From the NCBI RefSeq assembly GCF_009363435.1, contig NZ_CP045354.1, forward strand, positions 3,376,501 to 3,440,500: a stretch of 64,000 nt of DNA, written 5' to 3'. The DNA is from Labrenzia sp. THAF82. Lineage in GTDB: Bacteria > Pseudomonadota > Alphaproteobacteria > Rhizobiales > Stappiaceae. Positions 29,144 through 38,641 of the stretch are shown here, in pieces; within the stretch, counting starts at the first letter, position 1; each line of letters opens with the position of its first letter. The notes under the pieces were generated by a model. The model searched no databases. It was not told the origin of the DNA and was given only the letters and a program-made list of their open reading frames with translations. A program made the position numbers and the translations under genes.

Positions 29144-29293
29144 AATATCTTAAGTCTATTTAAGAAATCTTCCACCGCATTTTTTCGGTGATGCTGCCGC
29201 CCTGTCGCAATTTCGCAACATTGTGTGATAAGTTTGCCGCATAAAACGATATTGAATGCGGTCGATATTTCACGGCCGCTGTGCTGAGGCTTA

Positions 29294-31558
29294 ATGATAC
29301 TGGAAGCGGAACAGCGATCGGCAGCGCAGTCGAGTGCGGCAGGTAAACTCTGGCGCCGCGCAGGCCTCGCGATCATGGTTGTCGCCCTGATTTCGATTGG
29401 CGTGACATTTGCCATTCTGATGGGGCTGACAACCATCGACCCGACTCGGGAAGTCATTGTCACTGCAATGACGATCAATGGCGCATTAGCTGCAGTTCTG
29501 CTTGGCGTCATTTCCGTTGAAATTCTGAAGCTATGGCAGGCGCGACGGCGCGGTCGTGCGGCTGCCCGTCTTCATGTGCGGGTCGTTGCTCTTTTCAGCG
29601 TCGTTGCAGCGGTTCCAGCTATTCTTATGGCAATATTGGCCGCCATTACGCTGGATCGGGGTCTCGATCGCTGGTTTGAGGAGCGCACCCGCCAGATTAT
29701 CGACAATGCCCTTACGGTTGCGCAGGCCTATCTGCAGGAACATGCGCGCGTGTTGCGCGGCGATCTGATCGCCATGACCAACGACATTGATCGTGCCAAA
29801 GCTGTCTACGACTTCGAACCGACGCGTTTTGATCAGTTTTTCGCGACGCAAGTATCTCTGCGTGGGATTCTGGCCGCGTTTATCCTCGACAGCGAAGGTA
29901 AGGTTGTCACGCGTGTTGTGCTGGATCCAAATGCCGATGTTCCACTGCCGCCGGCTGACAGTTTTTTCAAGGCAAAGTCCGGTGATCCGATCCTGATTGC
30001 ACCAGGAAGTTCCAATATCGTCGGCGGCATCATGAAACTGTCTGCATACGACAACTTCTATCTCTACGCCGTGCGCGCCATCGATCCGCGTGTTGTTGAA
30101 TATTTGCGTCTGGCAGAGACAGGGGCCTCTCAATACCAACAGATGGAGAGCAGCAGGTTCGGGGTGCAAGTCGCCTTTGCTCTTGTCTATCTCGGTGTGG
30201 CACTGGTTCTTCTCTTGTCAGCCATCTGGATAGGCTTTGGTTTTGCCAACCGGCTTGTGTCGCCAATCAGAACGTTGATTTCGGCGGCCGACGAAGTTGC
30301 CAAGGGCAATCTTGCAGTGAAGGTCCGAACGGAAAAATCGGGCGGAGACCTCGCAAATCTTGGAACGACATTCAACAAGATGACCGGGCAGTTGCTCGGT
30401 CAACGCGATGCTTTGCTTGCTGCCAATGAACAGATTGACCGGCGCCGGAGATTTAATGAGGCGGTGTTGTCAGGGGTCTCTACGGGTGTGATCGGGATAG
30501 ACGATGAAGCGTCAATCATGTTGATCAACCGGTCAGCATTGGAGCTTCTGCAGCTTGATGAGATCCAGATTCTGAACAAGCCCTTGATGGAGGTTGTTCC
30601 TGAATTGAATGAGTGCATCCGGGAGCTCTTGGAAAATGATGGTGACCGCCTGCCTGAGAGACAGATCGAAATCGCGCGTGGCGGACGGCTGAGGACAATT
30701 AACGTTCGCATTACGACCGAACAATCAACCCGACGCGAACACGGATTTGTTGTTACCCTGGATGACATTACGGATCTTGTGTCGGCCCAGCGCAATTCAG
30801 CCTGGGCGGATGTCGCCCGAAGAATTGCGCATGAAATCAAAAACCCTCTAACGCCAATTCAGCTGTCTGCGGAACGCATCCGGAGACGATATGGCAAACG
30901 CATTGAAGAAGATCGTCAGGTTTTCGACCAATGCATTGACACGATTGTCCGGCAGGTGGGCGATATCGGTCAGATGGTTGATGAATTCTCGTCCTTTGCC
31001 CGTATGCGCAAGCCTAACAAGTCTTCGGGAGATCTCCGGGAAGCCGTAAGAGATGCTGCATTCATGCAGTCTGTTGCCAATCCGGAAATCAGCGTGACTG
31101 CGGATGTTCCGGACACGCCGGTCAAGGCGGTCTTCGACGCGAGGCTTATCGGCCAGGCATTGACTAATGTTGTGAAGAACGCCACCGAAGCCGTTTCAGC
31201 CCGCGAAGGTGAGGATGCACCAAAGGGCACTGTCAAGGTTCGTCTTTCAGGAGAAGGGCCGGACCAGTCGGGCCGCATCGTCATTGATGTGATCGACAAT
31301 GGCGTGGGCTTGCCTGAGGAAAATCGCAGCCGCTTGCTGGAACCATATATGACGACGCGTGAGAAAGGGACTGGTTTGGGTCTCGCGATCGTGCGGAAAA
31401 TTTTGGAAGACCACGGGGGCGGAATTGAATTGCTTGACGCGCCCAAAAACGATCCTTCAGACACGGGAACTCTTGTTCGCCTGACTTTGGCCGCCAAGGC
31501 CGAGATCGAGCCGGAACCCGAGCAACAACAAGAAGCAGTGACTGCTCATGGCACATGA
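29294..31558 (+). CDS. ntrY: Membrane sensor histidine kinase NtrY
   Basis: NtrY is the membrane-bound kinase partner of NtrX. The 754-residue protein has several N-terminal membrane helices in residues about 20-125, then a periplasmic sensing region (about 125-285). Another helix follows (about 293-315; FALVYLGVALVLLLSAIWIG), then a HAMP segment beginning FANRLVSPIRTLISAADEVA. A PAS domain comes next (about 380-480). The phosphoacceptor His is near residue 512 in [20 protein letters not shown], and the ATPase domain carries DVIDNGVGLPEENRSRL and KGTGLGLAIVRKILEDHGG. Its 3' end overlaps ntrX by 11 bp, so the pair is translationally linked. Confidence 0.96.
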   Translation: MILEAEQRSAAQSSAAGKLWRRAGLAIMVVALISIGVTFAILMGLTTIDPTREVIVTAMTINGALAAVLLGVISVEILKLWQARRRGRAAARLHVRVVALFSVVAAVPAILMAILAAITLDRGLDRWFEERTRQIIDNALTVAQAYLQEHARVLRGDLIAMTNDIDRAKAVYDFEPTRFDQFFATQVSLRGILAAFILDSEGKVVTRVVLDPNADVPLPPADSFFKAKSGDPILIAPGSSNIVGGIMKLSAYDNFYLYAVRAIDPRVVEYLRLAETGASQYQQMESSRFGVQVAFALVYLGVALVLLLSAIWIGFGFANRLVSPIRTLISAADEVAKGNLAVKVRTEKSGGDLANLGTTFNKMTGQLLGQRDALLAANEQIDRRRRFNEAVLSGVSTGVIGIDDEASIMLINRSALELLQLDEIQILNKPLMEVVPELNECIRELLENDGDRLPERQIEIARGGRLRTINVRITTEQSTRREHGFVVTLDDITDLVSAQRNSAWADVARRIAHEIKNPLTPIQLSAERIRRRYGKRIEEDRQVFDQCIDTIVRQVGDIGQMVDEFSSFARMRKPNKSSGDLREAVRDAAFMQSVANPEISVTADVPDTPVKAVFDARLIGQALTNVVKNATEAVSAREGEDAPKGTVKVRLSGEGPDQSGRIVIDVIDNGVGLPEENRSRLLEPYMTTREKGTGLGLAIVRKILEDHGGGIELLDAPKNDPSDTGTLVRLTLAAKAEIEPEPEQQQEAVTAHGT

Positions 31559-32915
31559 TATTTTGGTTATAGACGATGAAACCGACATTCGAGAGATGAT
31601 TGCCGGTATACTGGATGATGATGGTTACGGCACAAGAACTGCGCATGATTCAGACAGCGCACTCGCTGCGGTAAAAGAGCGTAAACCGTCGCTCGTTATT
31701 CTGGACATCTGGCTTCAGGGAAGCCGACTGGATGGCTTGGCGCTCTTGGATCTTTTCAAGGAAACCGACCCGGACATGCCCGTTGTCATCATATCGGGTC
31801 ATGGCAACATCGAAACGGCTGTATCGGCAATCAAGCGCGGCGCTTATGACTACATCGAAAAGCCGTTCAAAGCTGATCGTCTGGTTCACATCGTCGAACG
31901 CGCCCTGGAAGCTTCAAGTCTCAAGCGTGAGATTCGCGACCTCAAGCAGCGAAGCGGCGAAACCAGTGATATCATTGGAAACTCTTCTGCCGCTCATGGT
32001 CTCAGACAGACCGTCCAGAAAATTGCCGGTACCAATAGCCGTATTCTGATCGTCGGCCCTTCGGGAGCTGGCAAGGAGCGTGCGGCGCGGATGATCCATG
32101 ATTTGTCGCCCCGGGTCAAAAGCCCGTTTGTGGTTCTCAACGCGGCCACCATTACGCCAGCTCGAATGGAAGAAGAGCTGTTCGGTATCGAGGACGAAAA
32201 CGGAAATCTGCGCAAGATCGGTGCACTAGAGGAAGCCCATGGCGGCACATTGTACCTTGATGAGGTTGCAGACATGCCGGCCGAAACCCAGGGCAAGATC
32301 CTGAGGGTGCTTGTCGAGCAGAGCTTTTCGCGTGTCGGCGGAACTCAGAAAGTTCAGGTTGATATCCGGATACTGTCTTCAACGTCGAAGAACCTTGAAG
32401 AGCATATAGCTTCAGGGCTTTTCAGACAGGATCTTTATCACCGTTTGAGTGTTGTTCCTCTCAAGGTTCCAGGGCTTGCCGAGCGGCGTGAGGACATCCC
32501 GGTTCTCGTGCATCATTTCATGGAGCAAATATCAGGTGCTTCGGGCATTCCGCTCCGGCCGATCGGCGATGATGCAATGGCGGTTCTTCAGACGCATGAC
32601 TGGCCGGGCAATGTCCGTCAGCTACGCAACAATGTTGAGCGACTGATGATCCTGAGCCGCGGTGACCCCGACAGCACAATCACGGCGGATTTGTTGCCGG
32701 CTGAAATCGGAGAAACCTTGCCGAGCCTGCCGAGTTCCGGCACCGGAGAACATCTCATGTCCGTTCCGTTGCGCGAAGCGCGCGAGATTTTCGAGCGTGA
32801 ATATCTACAGGCGCAAATCAAGAGATTTGACGGGAACATCTCGCGGACTGCAGAATTTGTCGGTATGGAACGGTCTGCGCTTCACCGGAAACTGAAGACC
32901 CTGGGTATGACCTGA
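31548..32915 (+). CDS. ntrX: Response regulator NtrX, AAA+ type, lacking GAFTGA
   Basis: NtrX is the partner of NtrY; in alphaproteobacteria it affects nitrogen, redox and cell-envelope functions. The 455-residue protein has a receiver domain with Asp53 (LVILDIWLQGSR) and Lys in YIEKPFKADR. The AAA+ domain has Walker A GPSGAGKERAARM and Walker B GGTLYLDEVADMP. Where sigma-54 activators carry GAFTGA, this protein reads FGIEDENGNLRKIGALEEAH, so the sigma-54 contact loop is absent. The C-terminus has a Fis-like helix-turn-helix (TAEFVGMERSALHRKLK). Loss of the loop is known in alphaproteobacterial NtrX and suggests action at sigma-70-type promoters. Confidence 0.95.
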   Translation: MAHDILVIDDETDIREMIAGILDDDGYGTRTAHDSDSALAAVKERKPSLVILDIWLQGSRLDGLALLDLFKETDPDMPVVIISGHGNIETAVSAIKRGAYDYIEKPFKADRLVHIVERALEASSLKREIRDLKQRSGETSDIIGNSSAAHGLRQTVQKIAGTNSRILIVGPSGAGKERAARMIHDLSPRVKSPFVVLNAATITPARMEEELFGIEDENGNLRKIGALEEAHGGTLYLDEVADMPAETQGKILRVLVEQSFSRVGGTQKVQVDIRILSSTSKNLEEHIASGLFRQDLYHRLSVVPLKVPGLAERREDIPVLVHHFMEQISGASGIPLRPIGDDAMAVLQTHDWPGNVRQLRNNVERLMILSRGDPDSTITADLLPAEIGETLPSLPSSGTGEHLMSVPLREAREIFEREYLQAQIKRFDGNISRTAEFVGMERSALHRKLKTLGMT

Positions 32916-32965
32916 CACCCGGTGAACATCGGAACTAGTCAGCAGAGTGGGGAAGGGTTCTTTCC

Positions 32966-34342
32966 ATGAAAATCGTGATTTGCGGCGCAGGTCAGGTCGG
33001 GTACGGCATCGCCGAACGATTGGCCGCCGAACAAAACGATGTGTCCGTGATCGACTCCGCACCAGAGCTGATCAATGCGATTGGCGATCAACTGGATGTG
33101 CGCGGCTTTGTCGGTCATGGTGCGCACCCGGATGTTCTTGCACAGGCCGGCGCTGAAGAAGCCGACATGATTGTCGCCGTCACGCTCTATGACGAGGTCA
33201 ACATGGTGGCCTGCCAGGTGGCGCATTCCCTGTTCAATGTGCCGACCAAGGTGGCCCGGATCCGCGCACAGTCCTATCTGCAGGGTCGTTGGCGCAATCT
33301 CTTTTCGCGCGACAACATGCCGATCGACGTGATCATTTCGCCAGAGATTGAAGTTGGCGAAATGGTGCTGCGCCGCCTGGCATTGCCGGGGGCGGTTGAA
33401 ACTGTTCGGTTCGCCGATGATCAGGTGGTTGTTGTCGGGATCATGTGCGAAGACGATTGCCCGGTAATCGACACGCCGCTGCGCCAGCTCACCGAGCTGT
33501 TTCCCGATTTGGGAGCCGTTGTAGTCGGCCTTTACCGAAACAATCGGCTGTTCGTACCAAAGAGCAGTGACTCTATCTTGACCGGTGATCTCGCCTATGT
33601 GGTCGCCCGCAGAGATCAGGTCAGGCGTACACTCAGCATTTTCGGACATGAAGAGCCGGAAGCGGCCAAGGTGATTATCGCCGGAGGCGGCAATATCGGC
33701 CTTTATGTTGCCAAGGCTCTTGAGCAGCGTCAGTCCGGAACGAAAATCAAGCTTATCGAGGCTTCGCGTGAACGTGCGATTACCGTGGCGGATGACCTTA
33801 AGAGATCTGTCATTCTTCACGGCAGCGCTCTCGATCAAACGATCCTCAATGAAGCGGACGCCGGCGATGCCGACACGATGGTCGCTCTGACCAACGAAGA
33901 CGAAGTCAACATTCTGTCGTCGGTGATGGCGAAGAAGCTCGGCTGCAAGCGCTCTTTGTCCTTGTTGAACAACCCGAGCTATCCCGCCTTTGCGAATGCG
34001 CTCGGTATCGACGCGTTCATCAATCCTAGAGCGGTGACGATCTCGCGCATTCTGCAGCATGTTCGCCGAGGCCGGATCAGGGGCGTTCACTCTCTGCAAA
34101 ACGGTGCTGCCGAGATCGTTGAGGCGGAAGCGCTGGACACTTCACCACTTGTCGGCAAGCCTCTGAGGGTGATTGATCTGCCGTCAGGTATTCGTGTCGG
34201 GGCCGTTTTCCGCGAGGGTAAGGTTCTGACACCCAATGGTGATCTGCAGATTCAGGCACAGGATCGCATCGTGATCTTTGCGGTTGCCAACAGGGTTCGT
34301 CAGGTGGAGCAAATGTTCCGCGTCAGTCTCGACTTCTTCTGA
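32966..34342 (+). CDS. trkA: Trk system potassium transport protein TrkA
   Basis: TrkA is the cytoplasmic NAD(H)-binding gate of the Trk potassium channel; it works with TrkH or TrkG, neither of which is in the window. The 458-residue protein has two tandem RCK units. Each has a Rossmann motif: GAGQVGYGIAERLA near residue 6 and GGGNIGLYVAKAL near 237. Each is followed by an RCK-C domain. GGGGAAGGG precedes the ATG. The position after ntrX is conserved in Rhizobiales. It is about 100 bp upstream of the transaminase gene and may be part of the same transcript. Confidence 0.95.
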   Translation: MKIVICGAGQVGYGIAERLAAEQNDVSVIDSAPELINAIGDQLDVRGFVGHGAHPDVLAQAGAEEADMIVAVTLYDEVNMVACQVAHSLFNVPTKVARIRAQSYLQGRWRNLFSRDNMPIDVIISPEIEVGEMVLRRLALPGAVETVRFADDQVVVVGIMCEDDCPVIDTPLRQLTELFPDLGAVVVGLYRNNRLFVPKSSDSILTGDLAYVVARRDQVRRTLSIFGHEEPEAAKVIIAGGGNIGLYVAKALEQRQSGTKIKLIEASRERAITVADDLKRSVILHGSALDQTILNEADAGDADTMVALTNEDEVNILSSVMAKKLGCKRSLSLLNNPSYPAFANALGIDAFINPRAVTISRILQHVRRGRIRGVHSLQNGAAEIVEAEALDTSPLVGKPLRVIDLPSGIRVGAVFREGKVLTPNGDLQIQAQDRIVIFAVANRVRQVEQMFRVSLDFF

Positions 34343-34444
34343 TCGTTTGCCGATTTTCTAGCCTTGCATTTGCCTGACCGAAAGGTCAAAAATGACCTCG
34401 ATACCGATTGGTTTGATTTGATCCTGGCCCCTTACGGAGGAAGC

Positions 34445-35308
34445 ATGAGCCGAATTGCCTATGTCAACGGTCAATATGTCCGTCATGCGGATGCCGCAGT
34501 CCATGTGGAGGATCGAGGGTACCAGTTCGCTGATGGCGTATATGAGGTCTGCGAAGTTTGGCAAGGCAAGATTGTCGACGTTCCTCGCCATCTTGACCGG
34601 CTTGACCGTTCCTTAAACGAATTGCGCATAGATTGGCCAATGGCGCGCAGCGCTGTCAAATTTGTGCTTCATCAGGTCGTCAGACGCAACAAGGTGCGCA
34701 ACGGTCTTGTCTATATTCAGGTGACACGCGGCGTGGCCCGGCGTGATCATGTTTTCCCATCCGAAGATGTGGCGCCGTCCATTGTGGTAACTGCTCGCTC
34801 CAGCGACCCTGCGGCTGCACAAGCCGCGGCGGAGGAGGGGATTGGCGTCGTTAGCTACCCTGAAAACCGTTGGCCGAGAGTGGACATCAAGACCGTTGCA
34901 TTGCTTCCTAATGTTCTGGCCAAACAAAATGCCAAGGAACACGGTGGCAAAGAAGCCTGGTATATCGACAAGGATGGCAATGTGACCGAAGGCGGGTCGA
35001 CCAATGCCTGGATTGTCACCAAAGAGGGCGTTCTGGTTACCCGGCCGGCGGAAAGCGGCATATTGCGTGGTATTACTCGCGCCGTTGTGCTGGAACTCGT
35101 TCAAAAGGACGGGATGACCTTTGAAGAAAGACCATTTAGTCTTGAAGAGGCATTTGAGGCCAAGGAGGCATTCGTCACCGCGGCGACTACTGTGGTGATG
35201 CCAGTGACACGTCTGGACGGCCGGATTATCGGAAATGGCCATCCTGGATCTGTTGCAACCCGATTGCGCGAATTGTTCCATACTGCTACTGATTTGCAGG
35301 CGGTATGA
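34445..35308 (+). CDS. D-amino acid aminotransferase-like PLP class IV enzyme
   Basis: This 287-residue fold-type IV PLP enzyme is of the D-alanine/branched-chain aminotransferase group. The PLP Lys is in VDIKTVALLPNVLAKQNA. The N-terminus IAYVNGQYVRHADAAVHVED and the motif EGGSTNAWIV are typical, as is the cofactor-phosphate motif SGILRGITR. Rhizobial homologues in this syntenic spot are annotated as Dat. Such an enzyme would transfer amino groups between D-amino acids and 2-oxo acids, for example for D-glutamate supply. The ATG at 34445 is used because CGGAGGA lies at ideal distance; a longer in-frame start at 34364 overlaps the intergenic leader. Confidence 0.9.
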   Translation: MSRIAYVNGQYVRHADAAVHVEDRGYQFADGVYEVCEVWQGKIVDVPRHLDRLDRSLNELRIDWPMARSAVKFVLHQVVRRNKVRNGLVYIQVTRGVARRDHVFPSEDVAPSIVVTARSSDPAAAQAAAEEGIGVVSYPENRWPRVDIKTVALLPNVLAKQNAKEHGGKEAWYIDKDGNVTEGGSTNAWIVTKEGVLVTRPAESGILRGITRAVVLELVQKDGMTFEERPFSLEEAFEAKEAFVTAATTVVMPVTRLDGRIIGNGHPGSVATRLRELFHTATDLQAV

Positions 35309-35454
35309 TTCGATTGGCCTTGTTGGGCGGCGAATTCGAAACAATATAGAGCTGGGGCAGACAGCTCTTCTGGTGGGCAATGCAAAAAGCGAGCGGTTGT
35401 CAAACCTTAGCGTTTGAACTTGAACGTCTTTTGACGGTAAGCTGCTGTGGAACG

Positions 35455-35476
35455 CCGGATGCTCGGCCGCATCCGG
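35455..35476 (+). promoter_or_regulatory. Hairpin in the hfq leader
   Basis: Perfect 8-base arms CCGGATGC and GCATCCGG with a six-base loop end 22 bases before the hfq ATG. The stem would sit in the 5' UTR just upstream of the ribosome-binding region (AGGATAAAAAGACTG). It could affect hfq mRNA stability or Hfq autoregulation. The function is inferred. Confidence 0.5.
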
Positions 35477-35498
35477 GACAAATAGGATAAAAAGACTG

Positions 35499-35753
35499 AT
35501 GGCTGAGCGCGCACAAAATCTCCAAGACACTTTCCTCAATCACGTTCGCAAGCAAAAAACTCCTCTGACAATTTTCCTGATCAACGGTGTAAAATTGCAG
35601 GGCGTCGTAACCTGGTTTGACAATTTCTGTGTCCTGCTTCGTCGCGACGGGCATTCTCAGCTTGTCTACAAGCACGCGATTTCCACAATTATGCCAAACG
35701 GGCCTGTTCAGTTGTTCGATCAGGCAGAGGAAAACGCTGAAAAGGCAAGCTGA
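35499..35753 (+). CDS. hfq: RNA chaperone Hfq
   Basis: Hfq is a hexameric Sm-like protein that pairs small RNAs with mRNAs. The 84-residue protein has the Sm1 motif region ([20 protein letters not shown]) and the Sm2 signature [10 protein letters not shown]. It starts [14 protein letters not shown], and the conserved [14 protein letters not shown] loop is intact. The C-terminal tail is short ([11 protein letters not shown]), as usual in Rhizobiales. Its stop codon is followed without any gap by the hflX start, so the two are translated from one mRNA. Confidence 0.97.
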   Translation: MAERAQNLQDTFLNHVRKQKTPLTIFLINGVKLQGVVTWFDNFCVLLRRDGHSQLVYKHAISTIMPNGPVQLFDQAEENAEKAS

Positions 35754-37190
35754 TTGAAACCGAAGTCTCGGGCAGACGATTTTTCAAAGTCTAACGGTAC
35801 TGAAGAGCCGGGCCAGAAATCACTTCGCGTGAAAGACACTGGGGTAGATCGCCTGCCTCAGCCTTTTCGTGCGATCATCCTAGAGCCTGTCCTCCAATTG
35901 CGGGGGGAGGGTTCCGGCGAACTGCGTGGAAATAGAAGCCCTGAGGCACGGCTTGAAGAAGCTGTTGGCCTAAGCGCTGCCATTAACCTCGACATCGTTC
36001 ACTCAGGCGTAGTTCGGGTCAACAATCCCAAACCAGCGACGCTCTTTGGCGAAGGCAAGGTGGCCGAACTTGCGGGTATTGTTGCCAGCGAAGACCTCGA
36101 CCTTGTCGTCATTGACCATCCATTGACGCCTGTTCAGCAACGAAATCTGGAACGACGCCTTAAGACAAAGGTGATTGACCGCACCGGACTCATTCTTGAG
36201 ATTTTTGGCGACCGAGCACGGACCAAGGAAGGTAAGTTGCAGGTCGATCTTGCGCATCTCACCTGGCAGAAGAGCCGATTGGTCAGGTCCTGGACCCACC
36301 TCGAGCGGCAACGGGGCGGTGCCGGCTTTATGGGGGGGCCTGGTGAAACGCAGATCGAGGCAGACCGTCGCCAGATACAAGAGCGCATCATTGCGCTGCA
36401 GAAGCAGTTGGAAAGCGTGCGACGAACACGCGATCTCCATCGTAAGAAACGCAAGAAGATACCGCAGCCTGTTGTGGCACTTGTCGGTTACACCAACGCC
36501 GGAAAGTCAACACTTTTCAATCGGTTGACCGAGGCAGATGTCTTTGCCAAAGATCTCTTGTTTGCAACTCTTGACCCGACGTTGCGCAAGATAAAGCTGC
36601 CACATGGCAGGGAAGTTATCCTGTCGGATACGGTTGGCTTCATTTCCGATTTGCCGACCCACCTTGTTGCTGCTTTCCGGGCGACACTGGAAGAGGTGCT
36701 GGAGGCCGACCTGATTCTACATGTTCGCGATATTTCGCACCCGGATACAGATGCGCAGGCTGAGGATGTCAAAAAGACCTTGAACGATCTCGGGGTTGAC
36801 GCCCAAAGCGGCGCACCGATCGTTGAAGTATGGAACAAGATCGACTGCCTTGATCCTGCGCTTCGGGAAAAATTGCTCGACGATGCTGGCCATGATGGGC
36901 CTGTTTCTCTGTCGGCTTTGACAGGTGAGGGTATCGATGGCTTGTCTGACCGCATCGACGCGTTCATGGCAATGCACGACGATATCTTCTCCATTCAGAT
37001 ACCGGTTGCGGAAGGCGCGCTTCTGGCAAAGCTTTACCAGATGTCTGAAGTGCTGGAACGCTCAGATGCGGAAGACTTCGTGACGGCGGAGGTGCGTGTT
37101 TCCGACAAACAACGCGGGCCATTCCGGGACTTGTTTTCAGAGTATCTGGTCGATCTCGCTGGCCGGTTGGACAAGAGCTCCGAAGACTGA
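35754..37190 (+). CDS. hflX: GTPase HflX
   Basis: HflX is a ribosome-binding GTPase that splits stalled or heat-damaged 70S ribosomes. The 478-residue protein has the N-terminal HflX domain with the GKVAELAGIV segment and the Gly-rich helix QRGGAGFMGGPGETQIEADR. The GTPase domain follows: G1 GYTNAGKST, G3 DTVGF, G4 NKID. A TTG directly after the hfq TGA is used as start, with AAGG in the hfq 3' end. The first about 35 residues are Lys/Asp-rich and poorly conserved, so a later GTG near 35829 cannot be excluded. The hfq-hflX order is the common proteobacterial one. Confidence 0.94.
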   Translation: MKPKSRADDFSKSNGTEEPGQKSLRVKDTGVDRLPQPFRAIILEPVLQLRGEGSGELRGNRSPEARLEEAVGLSAAINLDIVHSGVVRVNNPKPATLFGEGKVAELAGIVASEDLDLVVIDHPLTPVQQRNLERRLKTKVIDRTGLILEIFGDRARTKEGKLQVDLAHLTWQKSRLVRSWTHLERQRGGAGFMGGPGETQIEADRRQIQERIIALQKQLESVRRTRDLHRKKRKKIPQPVVALVGYTNAGKSTLFNRLTEADVFAKDLLFATLDPTLRKIKLPHGREVILSDTVGFISDLPTHLVAAFRATLEEVLEADLILHVRDISHPDTDAQAEDVKKTLNDLGVDAQSGAPIVEVWNKIDCLDPALREKLLDDAGHDGPVSLSALTGEGIDGLSDRIDAFMAMHDDIFSIQIPVAEGALLAKLYQMSEVLERSDAEDFVTAEVRVSDKQRGPFRDLFSEYLVDLAGRLDKSSED

Positions 37191-37247
37191 CGCTTCCAAA
37201 AAGGTACTTGTGAGGAAGACCGCTTGATTTTGAGCGTCGAGTCAAAG

Positions 37248-38507
37248 TTATTTTTCGAATTTCCTGGCGAAGAAGTAGCTAATTGTGGCCGTCGCGAAGC
37301 TCACAAAGGCAATGAAGAAGATTGCCCAAACGGTTTCCTGCAGGTGGGCAACTGCTGCCAAAAGCGCTGAAAGGCAAATCATTGTAAGTCTGCCAAACGA
37401 TCTTGCTACCGCAATTCCTTTGACGCGCTGACCCTTTGGCGCAATTTCCATAAAATAGACTTGCAAGACCGCTATTATTCCGCGGACTGCCACAGTGACA
37501 ACGAAGATTGCGATGGCATGTATTCTCAAATCGTGTTGCAGGTTCAACATATGCAGTGTCGCCAGGATTGACCCGCAAAAGCCGACCAGAAGTGAACAGG
37601 TTATCATTACCAACCGGTGCGAAACGTTGTTCAAGGTACCCCAAAGCGGGCCTGCCACGATGTAGCCCAAGGCATAGGAGGTGACCATTGCCGTCAGCCC
37701 CTTGCTCGTTGTGTGGTGGGTCTCTGCAGCAATAAGGGCGAAGAACGGAACGGCGAGTATCACAGCTGAAAAAACTGTCGTGATGACCACATACTGGCGA
37801 AACCATGATTGTTTCATCATGGCCAGCACGTTGAGATAGTAGTTTCTGACCAATCTAAGCGGAGACCGTGTTGCCGATGGCCGCGCTGCGTTAGTTGGAG
37901 CACTGTCTTCCACGGCCAATATTGCAAGCGCTGATAGAGCGAAACAGGCGATGCCGATCGTAACCACAATGGAGTGCCGACTAAGGGGTGGCAATTCCAG
38001 TGTGAGCTCATGCGCGATCCAAGCCAAGGCAACGCCAAATCCGCCACCGATCGCCATCTGCGTGTATTGAAGCAACAAGCGCGATTTTGATTGCAAGTTG
38101 TCTGCCAGAAAGTCAGTCATCAGCAAATGCTGAAATTCGTCGGCGACCCCCATTGTGAAAATGCAGACAACAAAAACGATACTTGTCTGGGTCTGGGTTC
38201 CGAAAAGCACAGAGACAATCGTAGCGCCAAAACAGAGCGCTAAGATCATGTCACACAGAGACAGCGCCAACTTTCGATTTTTAACCTTGGCAATTCTCTC
38301 AAAAAGAAAGATGTCGGTCAGCGAGCTGGCAAGTTGTCGAACAGACACGAGGGCACCAACCAAAAAGACTGGCATTCCGACTGATACGGCCAGAAACGTG
38401 ATTACAATCGACGGGCTCGCCATTGTCCAGGCTGTTTGTGCCAGACTTGTTTGCCCGGCCAGCAAAGACAAAGTTCGTCTTTCCACTGAAGATGCAATGA
38501 CGGCCAA
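37248..38507 (-). CDS. Major facilitator superfamily-like transporter
   Basis: This 419-residue protein has about 12 hydrophobic segments spread over its length and a cytoplasmic loop in the middle (near residues 205-225, SAPTNAARPSATRSPLRLVR). The layout is that of MFS transporters. I saw no family-specific substrate motif. Two polar clusters in the N-terminal half are MGVADEFQHLLMTDFLADNL and SLTDIFLFERIAKVKNRK. The start is a TTG at 38507 with GGAG upstream; a GTG seven codons later is possible. It is downstream of mazG on the same strand with a 134-bp gap, and convergent with hflX. Substrate unknown. Confidence 0.75.
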   Translation of the reverse strand: MAVIASSVERRTLSLLAGQTSLAQTAWTMASPSIVITFLAVSVGMPVFLVGALVSVRQLASSLTDIFLFERIAKVKNRKLALSLCDMILALCFGATIVSVLFGTQTQTSIVFVVCIFTMGVADEFQHLLMTDFLADNLQSKSRLLLQYTQMAIGGGFGVALAWIAHELTLELPPLSRHSIVVTIGIACFALSALAILAVEDSAPTNAARPSATRSPLRLVRNYYLNVLAMMKQSWFRQYVVITTVFSAVILAVPFFALIAAETHHTTSKGLTAMVTSYALGYIVAGPLWGTLNNVSHRLVMITCSLLVGFCGSILATLHMLNLQHDLRIHAIAIFVVTVAVRGIIAVLQVYFMEIAPKGQRVKGIAVARSFGRLTMICLSALLAAVAHLQETVWAIFFIAFVSFATATISYFFARKFEK

Positions 38508-38641
38508 TTGTCACAAGCTCCGGATCGAAAATCACGTCTTACAATTGAAGGGTATCTCGCCGTTGGCACGGAAAAAAGCAACTTGAAGTTCAAGAACCAG
38601 GCTCGCCAAGCTGGGCAGGAGACCTCCAGGAGTTCTGAAAT

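Noticed and set aside
32939-34099. A 386-codon minus-strand open frame across trkA
   Set aside because: It mirrors the conserved TrkA RCK domains; no family signal in the antisense translation.
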